From assembly GCA_007122315.1 (NCBI GenBank), contig SKUB01000111.1, forward strand, positions 1 through 64,000: a DNA stretch of 64,000 nucleotides, in the 5' to 3' direction. The first letter of the stretch is position 1. Every line of letters begins with the position of its first letter. Below the pieces are notes generated by a model, which was not told the DNA's origin, did no database searches, and worked only from the letters and a program-made list of their open reading frames with translations. Made by a program: the position numbers and the translations under genes. This DNA comes from Pseudomonadales bacterium (GTDB lineage: Bacteria > Pseudomonadota > Gammaproteobacteria > Pseudomonadales > Azotimanducaceae). Of the stretch, positions 33,860 to 43,534 are shown piece by piece.

Positions 33860-36594
33860 TTTCCCAGCTCTTCCTCCTCGGCGTACGGCATCAGGCCCTC
33901 GTGCTGTTTGCACTGATTCTGATCACCCTGGCCGCCGCTTCCGGCATTGCACGGCTGCAAGTGGACACCAGCTTCGACAGCCTGATTCCCGCCGACGATC
34001 CGGCACGGGCCGTCTATCAGCGCATCGCCAACGAGTTTGGTTCCGACAACCGCACGCTGATCTACGTCCGCGATGCGAATCTCTGGACCCCCGAACGCTT
34101 GCGCAATCTGGAAGCCATGCAGCGGGGTTTGCGGGAAGTCGATCATGTGGCTCGCGTGGATGGACTTTTCAATCTGCGCACCGTGGAGGGGCGCCGGGGC
34201 AGGGTGGATGCCCAGCTGCTGCTCGAAGGGGTTCCGGAAACCCGTGACCAAGCATTGGCTGCACGCGACCGCGCGTTGGCGAATCCGATGTATCGCCAGA
34301 ATTTCTTCTCCGCTGACGGGCAGGTCACGGCCCTGGTGGTCACCCTGGAGGAGATCGAGGAACAGCCCGGCGCTGCCGCTCGCGTGTTCGAGGGCATCGA
34401 GGAGGTGCTTGCAGCCCACGGCGGAGAGTTCGAGCGTGTGTTCCAGGTCGGGCCGCCGCGCATCAGCGTCGAGCTGACCCGGAGCCTGTTCGCCGACATG
34501 GTGCTGCTCGGTCCGCTTGCGGCGCTGGTCCTGATTGCGGCCATCGTGCTGTTCCTGCGCAGTGCCATGGCTGCCCTGCTGCCGGTGATCACGTCGGCGC
34601 TGGCGGTGATCTGGACACTCGGCCTGCTGGGCTGGACCGGCGTTCCGCTGAACATCTTGAGCGCCATGATCCCGGCGCTGATCATCGTCATCGGCTCGAC
34701 CGAGGATACGCATATTGTCGCCGCGTACTTTCGCGGCCTGGCGGAGGGCGAAGCCGCCGAGCATCCGCGCCTGAACGCGGTGTACTTCATGACCCGGCAC
34801 ATGGGCCTGCCGCTGGTGCTCACGGTCCTGACCACGACCCTGGGCTTTGCCTCGAATCTCTTCAGCGATATCGGACTGATTCAACAGTTCGCCATTGCAT
34901 CGACGTTCGCGATGATCGCCAATGGTGTGATTACGCTGCTGCTGGTGCCGATGCTCCTCGCTCAGTTCGGGCCGTCAGAGCCGCCGCCGCGCTTCGATGA
35001 AGTCGAACGCCCCGGAATCCCTCAACGCATCGTGCGTGTGTTCCGCGTATCCCAGGATCGCTTCCCCACCAACACACTGGCCATCACCGGCGCCTTGTGC
35101 CTGTTTTTCATCTGGCAGGCATCCAAGATCTACGTCACCAATGACCCGTTGTCGTATTTCCCGGAGGACCGGCCGCTGATTCAGGACACCCATCGCATCG
35201 CCGAAGACCTGGCGGGGGTGAAGTTCTTCTACATCACGCTCAAGGGAGAGCACGACCGGGCCTTTCAGGAACCGCCCAACATTGCACGCCTGGCCGAAAT
35301 TCAGCGCTTCATACAGCGTCAAGGTGCCTTCGACTCGAGCCTTTCCATCGCCGACCACCTGGCGTTCGTGCATCGTGAATTCGGCGGCCGCTTCTCGGAG
35401 CTGGCGCTACCCGAGACCAGGCAACTGATTGCCCAGTACCTGCTGTTCTTTCATCGCTCCGACCTGGAAAGCTACGTCAGTCACGATTACCGGCGGGCGA
35501 ACATCGTCGTTCGCCACAATATCAATGACTCCTACGTGCTGAATCAGCGCATCCGCGAACTCGAGGACGTGATCAATCATGTGGCTTCGCCGGAACTGGG
35601 AGTGACGATCACCGGCGAGAATCTGCTGGTCAATCGCGCTGCCGAAAGCCTGCTTCGCGGCCAGGTAAGGGCGTTAGCGATACTGCTTGCCCTGATTTTT
35701 CTGATCATGTCGGCCATGTTCACGTCGTTCAAGGGCGGTGCCATTGCCCTGATTCCGGCAGTGATTCCGATAGCCCTGATGTTCGGAATCATGGGGCTGC
35801 TTGGCATACCGCTCAATCCAGGCACCGCCATGGTGGCCGTCATCGCGGTGGGCATCGCAGTCGACGGCACGATCCACTTGCTCGCGCGTTACAACGAACT
35901 CTGTCGGCGCACGTCGGACTACGTGGGTGCGGTGCATCAGGCGGTTGAGGAAGAGGCTACTCCACTCATCGTGTCGAGCCTCGCGCTTGCGCTGGGTTTC
36001 GGGGTGTTGCTGTTCTCGAATTTCACGGTGGTCGCACAATTTGGTGCCCTGGCAGCTGCGACCATGCTGTTCTCCATTCTGGCCAACCTTCTGATCACGC
36101 CCATCGTGATGGCCCGCGTTCGTCTCGTAGGGCTATATCAGATCCTGGCGATGACTACGAACCAGGAAGTTCTGCAGAAAAGTCCGCTGTTCGCTGGCAT
36201 GAGCGAGTATCAGCGGCGCAAGGCGATTCTGATTTCGGAAACCAACGAGTTCGACACCGGCGAGCTGCTCATCGAACAGGGCACACGGGGACGCAGCATG
36301 TTTCTGATTCTCGATGGCGAAGCCGAAGTGGTGCGCCGGGACCCGGAAGGCGAACGGGTGCTCGCGACACTTGGCCCGGGCGAGGTGTTCGGCGAGATCG
36401 GCTACATCCGCTCGGTGGAGCGGACCGCAGACGTGCGGGCATCGAAGCCGGTCTCGGCGCTGCGCTTCGACTATGAGCGGATGCAGAAGGACCTGAAATT
36501 CTTCCCCAACATCGTTGCTCGCCTGAACTTCAATATCAGCACCATTCTCGGTGAGCGCCTTGCCGATATGGTGGGGACTAATCCTCGCTCGTAA
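33856..36594 (+). CDS. RND/MMPL-superfamily transporter with C-terminal cyclic-nucleotide-binding domain
   Basis: The 912-aa protein starts at a GTG in the 4-bp overlap with the LolA-like gene, preceded by a run of GGAGGAGG. Residues about 10-760 form two RND halves, each with one helix, a periplasmic loop and a five-helix bundle; an IPALIIVIGSTEDTHIVAAY segment marks the first bundle and VIAVGIAVDGTIHLLARYNE the second. This is the HpnN/MmpL-like group that moves lipids. Residues about 772-900 add a cytoplasmic cNMP-binding domain: LQKSPLFAGMS, EQGTRGRSMFLILDGEAEVV, then the cassette GPGEVFGEIGYIRSVERTAD. The arginine of the phosphate cassette appears as ERTADVRA. Confidence 0.9.
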   Translation: MISQLFLLGVRHQALVLFALILITLAAASGIARLQVDTSFDSLIPADDPARAVYQRIANEFGSDNRTLIYVRDANLWTPERLRNLEAMQRGLREVDHVARVDGLFNLRTVEGRRGRVDAQLLLEGVPETRDQALAARDRALANPMYRQNFFSADGQVTALVVTLEEIEEQPGAAARVFEGIEEVLAAHGGEFERVFQVGPPRISVELTRSLFADMVLLGPLAALVLIAAIVLFLRSAMAALLPVITSALAVIWTLGLLGWTGVPLNILSAMIPALIIVIGSTEDTHIVAAYFRGLAEGEAAEHPRLNAVYFMTRHMGLPLVLTVLTTTLGFASNLFSDIGLIQQFAIASTFAMIANGVITLLLVPMLLAQFGPSEPPPRFDEVERPGIPQRIVRVFRVSQDRFPTNTLAITGALCLFFIWQASKIYVTNDPLSYFPEDRPLIQDTHRIAEDLAGVKFFYITLKGEHDRAFQEPPNIARLAEIQRFIQRQGAFDSSLSIADHLAFVHREFGGRFSELALPETRQLIAQYLLFFHRSDLESYVSHDYRRANIVVRHNINDSYVLNQRIRELEDVINHVASPELGVTITGENLLVNRAAESLLRGQVRALAILLALIFLIMSAMFTSFKGGAIALIPAVIPIALMFGIMGLLGIPLNPGTAMVAVIAVGIAVDGTIHLLARYNELCRRTSDYVGAVHQAVEEEATPLIVSSLALALGFGVLLFSNFTVVAQFGALAAATMLFSILANLLITPIVMARVRLVGLYQILAMTTNQEVLQKSPLFAGMSEYQRRKAILISETNEFDTGELLIEQGTRGRSMFLILDGEAEVVRRDPEGERVLATLGPGEVFGEIGYIRSVERTADVRASKPVSALRFDYERMQKDLKFFPNIVARLNFNISTILGERLADMVGTNPRS

Positions 36595-37174
36595 CCTCTT
36601 TCAGCCAGGCGACGAGTTCATTGATTGCCTCGTCGGCAACAGCGGGGAGGCCGGACACGGCACCTCGAACCTCGGAGTCCACCGATTGGACGACGCGAAC
36701 GTTGCGCCGCAATGTTCGCCCCTCACCGCGACGCTCATGCAGCGATGCGCGCAGACTGATTTCCGCCCGGGCGCGATCCTCGCTCTCAAAGACCTGTTCG
36801 AAGGTGAGCAGATCGATTTCGAGCAGCCACCCGCCGGACCCTCGGGGAGTCGCTGCGAGTTGATGCTCCAGCCGCTGTCGCAGCAGCTCTGTCGGCGCCG
36901 CGACCCAGCTGTGTCGGGCGTAGTACTGCACCGCTTCGGGCTGCCGATGAAGCTGCCGGTAGGGAATGCGCGGCCCCGTCAGCCAGGTCGGTGCGCGCAG
37001 TGCCTGCAGCTGCACGGCAGGTGCATCGTCTGCTTCGACAGCCGTCGGTAATGGCCCGAAATCAAACAGGGCCGGAGGTGACGGCGGTTCGGGCAACAGC
37101 GGATTGCAGCCGGCGACCAGCAGGGTCAACGAGGCCAGAAACAACCGGGTGCTGGAGACGACAGGCATGTTCAT
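36578..37174 (-). CDS. ABC-type transport auxiliary lipoprotein of the Mla-like operon
   Basis: The 198-aa lipoprotein (LTLLVAGCNPLL, lipobox VAGC) resembles the PqiC/LptE-like auxiliary lipoproteins that end MCE operons. It has a PALFDFGPLP start, then a YYARHSWVAAPTELLRQRLE segment characteristic of the group. It overlaps mlaD by 4 bp. Its 3' end overlaps the convergent RND transporter gene by 17 bp, so transcripts of the two operons collide. Confidence 0.82.
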   Translation of the reverse strand: MNMPVVSSTRLFLASLTLLVAGCNPLLPEPPSPPALFDFGPLPTAVEADDAPAVQLQALRAPTWLTGPRIPYRQLHRQPEAVQYYARHSWVAAPTELLRQRLEHQLAATPRGSGGWLLEIDLLTFEQVFESEDRARAEISLRASLHERRGEGRTLRRNVRVVQSVDSEVRGAVSGLPAVADEAINELVAWLKEVTSED

Positions 37175-38082
37175 TCCTTGCGGTAGCCGGGCTCGCCAGG
37201 TCCGGGCTGCGAGGCCTGAGGACCGCGCAGGAGGCTTTGGGGCTCTTCCTGGAGGCGGCGGGCAAGACGTTGCAGTTCGACACCGGTCTGGGCGAGTTCA
37301 TCGAGCGCTTCCTTGAGCGCCGGAGTCAACTCGGCGTGCAGCTCTTCGCCTATGCGGCGGCCGGTGCTGGACAGTTCCCGAGCATCCCGGGTCAGCGCCT
37401 GCAGCTCCGGGGGCAGTGATTCAAGCCCACCCATGAGGTTGCGCAGCTCCTGCAATAGCAGCAGGGCCTCGTCTGTGAGTCGTGGCAAACCATCAAGTAC
37501 CGGATCGAGGCGGCGATCGAAGGTTGCGAGCCGTTCCGTTGCCGCCTCCACGTTCTCGAGGATGCTGTCGACGCGGGCCACGTTCTCCCCGCTGACGAGG
37601 CCCTCGAGGTTGCTGCTCATGCGTTCGACGCTGCCGATGATCCGGTCGCCGCTGGTCGTGAACCGGTCGAGAATTCCCGGCCGCATCGGAATGCGGGCGG
37701 GATCCTCCGGACGGCTGACGAGACGCACCGGGTCGGCCCCTTCGTCGTGCAGCGCGAGCTGAGCGAGTCCAGTGACGCCCTGCGGCCGCAGGGTGGCCCA
37801 GGTGCCTTCGGTTATGGGCAGCGAGGCATCGACCTCGATGTCGATGAGAATTTCGCGCACGTCGTCAGGATTGAAACGGATCGCGAGGACGCGCCCGGCG
37901 CGAACCCCACGGTAGAACACCACGGACGCATCATTGAGCCCGGAGACGTCGGTCTCACTGACCACGACGTAGGGCAGACGCTGGGTCTGACCACCGGACA
38001 TCCACCAGCCCGCCACCCCGATGGCTGTGCCAAGGGCGAGAACGAACAGCCCAGTGAGCAGGGCGTAACTTCGGTTACCCAT
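37171..38082 (-). CDS. mlaD: MlaD-family MCE substrate-binding protein
   Basis: The 303-aa protein starts MGNRSYALLTGLFVLAL, a membrane anchor, and carries a single MCE domain (residues about 38-115: VSGLNDASVVFYRGVRAGRV). A long helical C-terminus follows, rich in Leu, Glu and Arg and likely coiled-coil. One MCE domain with a long helical tail distinguishes it from the three-domain PqiB in the facing operon. It overlaps mlaF by 8 bp. Confidence 0.88.
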   Translation of the reverse strand: MGNRSYALLTGLFVLALGTAIGVAGWWMSGGQTQRLPYVVVSETDVSGLNDASVVFYRGVRAGRVLAIRFNPDDVREILIDIEVDASLPITEGTWATLRPQGVTGLAQLALHDEGADPVRLVSRPEDPARIPMRPGILDRFTTSGDRIIGSVERMSSNLEGLVSGENVARVDSILENVEAATERLATFDRRLDPVLDGLPRLTDEALLLLQELRNLMGGLESLPPELQALTRDARELSSTGRRIGEELHAELTPALKEALDELAQTGVELQRLARRLQEEPQSLLRGPQASQPGPGEPGYRKE

Positions 38083-38857
38083 CAGCGTCTGTTCCGGTGT
38101 CGAGTACGCGGGCGGCGCGGCGACCGCACAGCATGTCCTGCACGAAAGGATGGTCGCTCTGACGCACTTGTGCCAGTGAGCCATGCGCGACCAGCTTGCG
38201 GTCTGCGAGCACCGCCACGGTGTCGCAGAGGTCGCGCAACGTGTGCAGGTCGTGGGTGATCATGACCATGCTGAAGGCGAGGTCGCGATGCAAGCTCTGC
38301 AGCAGATCCACGAAGCGCTCAGACGAAACCGGGTCGAGTCCTGAAGTCGGTTCGTCCAGGAACAGCAGTTCCGGTTCCAGTGCCAGCGCACGGGCCAGTC
38401 CCACGCGCTTGATCATGCCGCCGGACAGTTCCGACGGTCTGAGCTCTGCGACTTCGAGCTCGAGGCCCACCATCTTGATCTTCATCCAGACCAGCTCGGC
38501 GATGAGGACCTCCGACAGCTCATTGAGCTCTCTGAGGGGCAGCGCGATGTTGTCGTAGACACTGAGATCGCTGAAAAGTGCCCCCTGTTGAAACAGGACC
38601 CCGCAGCGGTTGCGCAAGCGTTGCAGATCGGGCGCGCTGATGTCGTCGAGACGCTCACCGAATATCTCGACATAGCCCGAGCTTGGGCGGTGGAGCCGGA
38701 TCATTTCGCGCATGAGCACGGTCTTGCCACTGCCCGAGCCGCCGAGCAGACCAAGGCGTTCGCCCCGGCGCAGCTGCAGGTCGATATTGTCGTGCACCAC
38801 CATGTCGCCGAAGCGGGTGCTGATGCCATGCATTTCGACGACGACGTCGGGTTCCAT
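38075..38857 (-). CDS. mlaF: MlaF-family ABC transporter ATPase
   Basis: The 260-aa ATPase has Walker A GGSGSGKTVLMREM, Q-loop LFQQGALFSDLSVYDNI, signature ELSGGMIKRVGLARAL, Walker B PELLFLDEPTSGLDP and the switch histidine in VMITHDL. The VGL in the signature region and the ALFSDLSVYDNIALPLRE segment are typical of Mla/Ttg2A ATPases. It powers lipid movement between the membranes through MlaE. It overlaps mlaE by 1 bp (TGATG). Confidence 0.93.
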   Translation of the reverse strand: MEPDVVVEMHGISTRFGDMVVHDNIDLQLRRGERLGLLGGSGSGKTVLMREMIRLHRPSSGYVEIFGERLDDISAPDLQRLRNRCGVLFQQGALFSDLSVYDNIALPLRELNELSEVLIAELVWMKIKMVGLELEVAELRPSELSGGMIKRVGLARALALEPELLFLDEPTSGLDPVSSERFVDLLQSLHRDLAFSMVMITHDLHTLRDLCDTVAVLADRKLVAHGSLAQVRQSDHPFVQDMLCGRRAARVLDTGTDADG

Positions 38858-39981
38858 CAGCTCCAGCCCACCTCGCGAAAGATCACCGAGAAGATCGCAT
38901 CAAGCACGATGACCAGCGTGATCGCTGTCACCACCGAGCGCGTGGTCTCCGCCGCCAGGCTCTGTGTGTTCGGCTTCACCCGTAAGCCGAAGTAGGCGGA
39001 GGTGAGACCGATCAGCGTGCCGAACACGGCGGCCTTGCCCAGCCCGATCCAAAGATTCACCAGCGGCATGGTGTCGGGCAGGGCGCGAATGAACTGCCGG
39101 TATGGCATGTCCAGCGCGATGTTTGCCGCGAACATGCCGCCGAGGATGGCGAGGACGATGGTCCACATGGTCAGCAGGGGCAGGGCGATGGTCAGACCCA
39201 CGACCTTGGGGAACACCAGGCGCTGGCTGACCGAAATGCCGAGTACGGTCATGGCATCGAGTTCCTGGTTCAGACGCATGACGCCCAGCTGTGCGGTCAT
39301 GGACGAACCGGAGCGTCCGGCCACGAGAATCGCCGCCAGGATGGGACCCAGCTCCCGGGTCACACTGAAGGCAAGAATATTGACGATGAAGATCTCGCCG
39401 CCGTAAAGCCTGAGTTGCATGGCGGATTGATAGGCGATGACGATACCGATCAGTACACCCACAATCGCGGTGATGCCCAGCGCCTTGGCCCCGGCATGAA
39501 AAATGGTGCTCGACATCTCGCGCCACGGTATGCGCCGCGGATGACTGGCTAGCACCAGGAAGTCGAGTACGAACTGACCCAGCACCTGCAGGCCGCCCCG
39601 AAGGTGGTCGAGCGCCGCGCGGCTGAATCGTGCCAGCCATGCCAGCGCACGCCTGGACAATGGCTTCCGCGGTGGACGGTGCTCGAGAGGTTGCTCCGTC
39701 CACTTGTCGAACAGAGGCCGGTGCTCGTCGCGGATCTGCAGCTGATCCGGGAAGCGACGTCCCCAGGTGCGCCAGAGCAGCAATGCTCCGGTGCTGTCCA
39801 GGTTGTCGACGTCGCACAGGTTCCACTGCAGCTGATCCGAGTCGGCGGTCACCGCCTCGAGCTCATCGCAGAGATCGTCCAGATGCGGGGCGAGGGCGCC
39901 GAGGACCCAGGCACCGCGCAGAACACACTGGTCACCATCTTCGATGCGACTGACTTCGATGGCAGGCTGGGCGGTGGTCAC
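38857..39981 (-). CDS. mlaE: MlaE-family permease with N-terminal STAS domain
   Basis: The 374-aa protein joins a STAS domain (residues about 1-100, with LCDVDNLDSTGALLLWRTW) to an MlaE permease. The STAS part corresponds to the separate MlaB protein of E. coli. The permease has the hallmark ITAIVGVLIGIVIAYQSAMQ, VTRELGPILAAILVAGRSGS and the AELGVMR-like AQLGVMRLNQELDAM. It begins 5 bp after the acyl-CoA dehydrogenase stop, so the operon includes that gene. Confidence 0.93.
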   Translation of the reverse strand: MTTAQPAIEVSRIEDGDQCVLRGAWVLGALAPHLDDLCDELEAVTADSDQLQWNLCDVDNLDSTGALLLWRTWGRRFPDQLQIRDEHRPLFDKWTEQPLEHRPPRKPLSRRALAWLARFSRAALDHLRGGLQVLGQFVLDFLVLASHPRRIPWREMSSTIFHAGAKALGITAIVGVLIGIVIAYQSAMQLRLYGGEIFIVNILAFSVTRELGPILAAILVAGRSGSSMTAQLGVMRLNQELDAMTVLGISVSQRLVFPKVVGLTIALPLLTMWTIVLAILGGMFAANIALDMPYRQFIRALPDTMPLVNLWIGLGKAAVFGTLIGLTSAYFGLRVKPNTQSLAAETTRSVVTAITLVIVLDAIFSVIFREVGWS

Positions 39982-39986
39982 TGGGG

Positions 39987-41153
39987 TCAGCGCTTGAGTC
40001 CGAGAAGATCACGGGCCACCACCCACCGGTGGACTTCGGTCGGACCATCGTAGATGCGCATCGTGCGCACCTGGGAGGCCATGAGCTGCAGCGGCAGCTC
40101 CTTGGTCATGCCCATGGCGCCGAAGGTCTGCATGGCATGGTCGAGGACCTCCCAGGCCATCTCTGTGGCATACGCCTTGGCCATGGAGACGTCGGTGCGG
40201 ACATCCTGCCCCTGATCGAGCTTCCATGCGGTCTCGTAAGCGAGCAGGCGCGCTGCGCGGATGCGGGTGGCCGCATCCGCGACCCACCACTGGATGGTCT
40301 GACGCTCGGCCAGCGGAGAGCCGAAGGTCACGCGCTCCGGCGCATACTCGCACATCATCTCCAGTGCCCGTTCGGCCATGCCGATACACCACGCCACCAT
40401 CTGCAGACGCCGGGTAGACAGGCGGACCTGCATCGGTGCGAAGCCCTTGCCCTCGCTTCCCAGCAGGTTGGCGTGGGGAACCCGGCAATCCTCCAGCGCC
40501 ACCTCATAGGTGAACGTGCCGCCGATCATCGGAATGCGGCGCAGGACGTTGAAGCCGGGCGTATCGCGATCGATGAGGAATGCGGAGATGCCGCCGCGGG
40601 CACCCTTGGCCTTGTCCGTGACCGCCATGAGAATGGTGAAGTCAGCATCGGCGGCACGGCTGATCCAGATCTTGCGGCCATTGATGACCCAGTCATCGCC
40701 ATCCCGCACGGCTCGCGTGACCATGGCCGCCGGATCCGAGCCGGCTCCCGGCTCGGAGATGCCGATCGCGGAGATCAGACCTCCCTGGACGTAAGGGGCA
40801 AGATAACGTTCCCGCTGATCTTCGTTCGCCGCGACCATGAGCATGCGCAGGTTCGGCGAGTCCGGCGGCAAGGTGTAGGGCGTAATCGTGCGGCCCATGT
40901 GGATGTTGACGCCGATCATGGCCTCGGTGGGCAGATCAGTGCCGCCAACCTCCTCGGGTGCATCGAGCCCCCACAGGCCAAGCTCCTTGGCCCGCGCGTC
41001 GATGGGGGCCTTCTCCTCAGTCGTGAGATGCGCGCCCTGGCCGGCAGCCTCACGTTCGAGAACCCTCGCTTCCAGCGGCATGAGTTCGTCCTGGACGAAC
41101 CTCGCCACCAGATCCTCGAGCATGCGGTGTTCTTCGGAGAGGCTGAAGTCCAT
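39987..41153 (-). CDS. Acyl-CoA dehydrogenase, ACAD10/11-like
   Basis: The 388-aa flavoprotein starts MDFSLSEEHRMLEDLVARFV. FAD and substrate motifs ISEPGAGSDPAAMVTRA and GTFTYEVALEDCRVP are intact. The C-terminal DGPTEVHRWVVARDLLG has the DGPxEVH form seen in ACAD10/11-like enzymes, which act on unusual acyl chains. It should oxidise an acyl-CoA to the enoyl-CoA with an electron-transfer flavoprotein as acceptor. It is joined to the mlaEFD operon by a 5-bp gap, and 69 bp separate it from tenA upstream. Confidence 0.92.
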   Translation of the reverse strand: MDFSLSEEHRMLEDLVARFVQDELMPLEARVLEREAAGQGAHLTTEEKAPIDARAKELGLWGLDAPEEVGGTDLPTEAMIGVNIHMGRTITPYTLPPDSPNLRMLMVAANEDQRERYLAPYVQGGLISAIGISEPGAGSDPAAMVTRAVRDGDDWVINGRKIWISRAADADFTILMAVTDKAKGARGGISAFLIDRDTPGFNVLRRIPMIGGTFTYEVALEDCRVPHANLLGSEGKGFAPMQVRLSTRRLQMVAWCIGMAERALEMMCEYAPERVTFGSPLAERQTIQWWVADAATRIRAARLLAYETAWKLDQGQDVRTDVSMAKAYATEMAWEVLDHAMQTFGAMGMTKELPLQLMASQVRTMRIYDGPTEVHRWVVARDLLGLKR

Positions 41154-41222
41154 GTGGATTCCTGATGCACAAAGGTTCCTCATCCTGCCCAACGCGACCG
41201 GCACCGGCAAGGCGATCGCCGT

Positions 41223-41921
41223 TCAGACGGGCCAGGTCTGCTGCTGCCAGGCCTGCTCCCAGAACGCCCACTCGTAGCGGGCGCTGGCATGGAAGGCGAC
41301 CAGCGCACGACTGCGGGCGGCATTGTCGGCAGCGTCCGCCGCCCGTTGCAGCAGCTCCAGCAGGCGCTGCATGTAGTCACTGAAGTCGGCGCTGGAGTAG
41401 AGCGCGAGCCAGTCCGCGTAGGGATGGTCTGCGGGAATGCTGCCGATGCGCTGCAATACGTGCTGACCGAGGTCCGTATACAGCCATGGACACGGGGTCA
41501 GCGCAGCCACCGCTTCCACCAGCGTGCCGGTCTGCGCGGCCACGAGCATGTGGTCCCGATAGGCCCGGGTCACCGGACCGAGCTCCATGGTTGCAATGTC
41601 CTCCGGTGTGTAGCCGAGCCTGCGTCCATAGCCGGCGTGCAGTTCGCCTTCCACCACCAGCGCCATGCGCGCCGCGTCGATGAACCAGAGCTTGTCGCTG
41701 GGGTCGGGACAACGTAACGAGATCTGCGCAGCTGCGTCCGAGAAACCTTCCAGGTAGCGGGCATCCTGCATCTGGTAGTAGCGGAAGCGCTCCGCGCTGA
41801 GGCTGCCGTCCGCGAGGGCGAGTACGAAGGGATGCTCGAAGGACGCACCCCAACTGTTGCCCGCTGCCTCGATGCAGGTCCTGGCGAAGGCGGGGATGTC
41901 GAAGCGTTCACTGAGTGTCAT
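41223..41921 (-). CDS. tenA: TenA-family aminopyrimidine aminohydrolase / thiaminase II
   Basis: The 232-aa all-helical enzyme salvages thiamine breakdown products by hydrolysing aminopyrimidines to hydroxymethylpyrimidine. The active-site cysteine lies in the family motif ALTPCPWLYTDLGQ. An acidic residue pair (MALVVEGELHAGYGRRLG) and the tail glutamate in RYEWAFWEQAWQ complete the site. It overlaps the tenI-like gene by 4 bp and ends the thiamine part of the operon. Confidence 0.92.
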   Translation of the reverse strand: MTLSERFDIPAFARTCIEAAGNSWGASFEHPFVLALADGSLSAERFRYYQMQDARYLEGFSDAAAQISLRCPDPSDKLWFIDAARMALVVEGELHAGYGRRLGYTPEDIATMELGPVTRAYRDHMLVAAQTGTLVEAVAALTPCPWLYTDLGQHVLQRIGSIPADHPYADWLALYSSADFSDYMQRLLELLQRAADAADNAARSRALVAFHASARYEWAFWEQAWQQQTWPV

Positions 41922-42522
41922 CTGGACAACTCCTGGAGAAACTGCCGAGTGGCTGCGGATGGATCAGGGGCCACGAGAATGGCGCCACACACGGCAACGC
42001 CGTGGGCACCGGCCCCCGTGACTGCCACCACCCTTGCAGGGCTGATCCCACCGATGCCGAACACGGGCAGCGGTTCGACCAGTCGGACCAGCCGTTCGAA
42101 GGCGGCGAGGCCGAGGGGCATGCGGCCGGGTTTCGAGGCGCTCGCGAACAGGGTGCCGACGATCAGGTAGTCGATGCCGTCGTCCAGGGCCCGCAGGGCT
42201 TCATCCTGGTCGTGGACCGATCGCCCCGTGAAAACGATGCTCGTGCGGTCCACGGGCGGATGATCGGCAGGCAGATGCAGCCCGAGGCCCAGCCTGCGGG
42301 CCAGTTCCGGCTGACCGTTGATGCAGACGAGGGGGGCGGCGTGCGCGTCGCCAGGCCGGGTGCCGGGGAGCGCCGCGATGCGTTCTGCAACCGCGTCGGG
42401 CCCCAGGTCCTTCTCCCGTATCTGCACGAACCCTGCGCCGGCGCGGATGGCTGCTTCAAGCGCGCCTTCTCGCTCCCGTTTGCGGTCACTGACCAGCAGG
42501 AGTCGCGGCAGGTTCATCGGCA

Positions 42523-42523
<1 letters not shown>
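41918..42523 (-). CDS. tenI: TenI/ThiE-like protein, probable thiazole tautomerase
   Basis: The 201-aa TIM-barrel protein has GAGFVQIREKDL, the TenI-like LHLPADHPP, FTGRSVHDQDEALRA and YLIVGTLFASASKPG. The INDR motif of true thiamine-phosphate synthases is replaced by INGQ. This and the SVH histidine fit TenI, which aromatises the thiazole phosphate made by ThiG. A separate ThiE is encoded two genes nearer the promoter, supporting the split. It shares one base with the thiG stop (TGATG). Confidence 0.8.
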
Positions 42524-43515
<992 letters not shown>

Positions 43516-43534
<19 letters not shown>

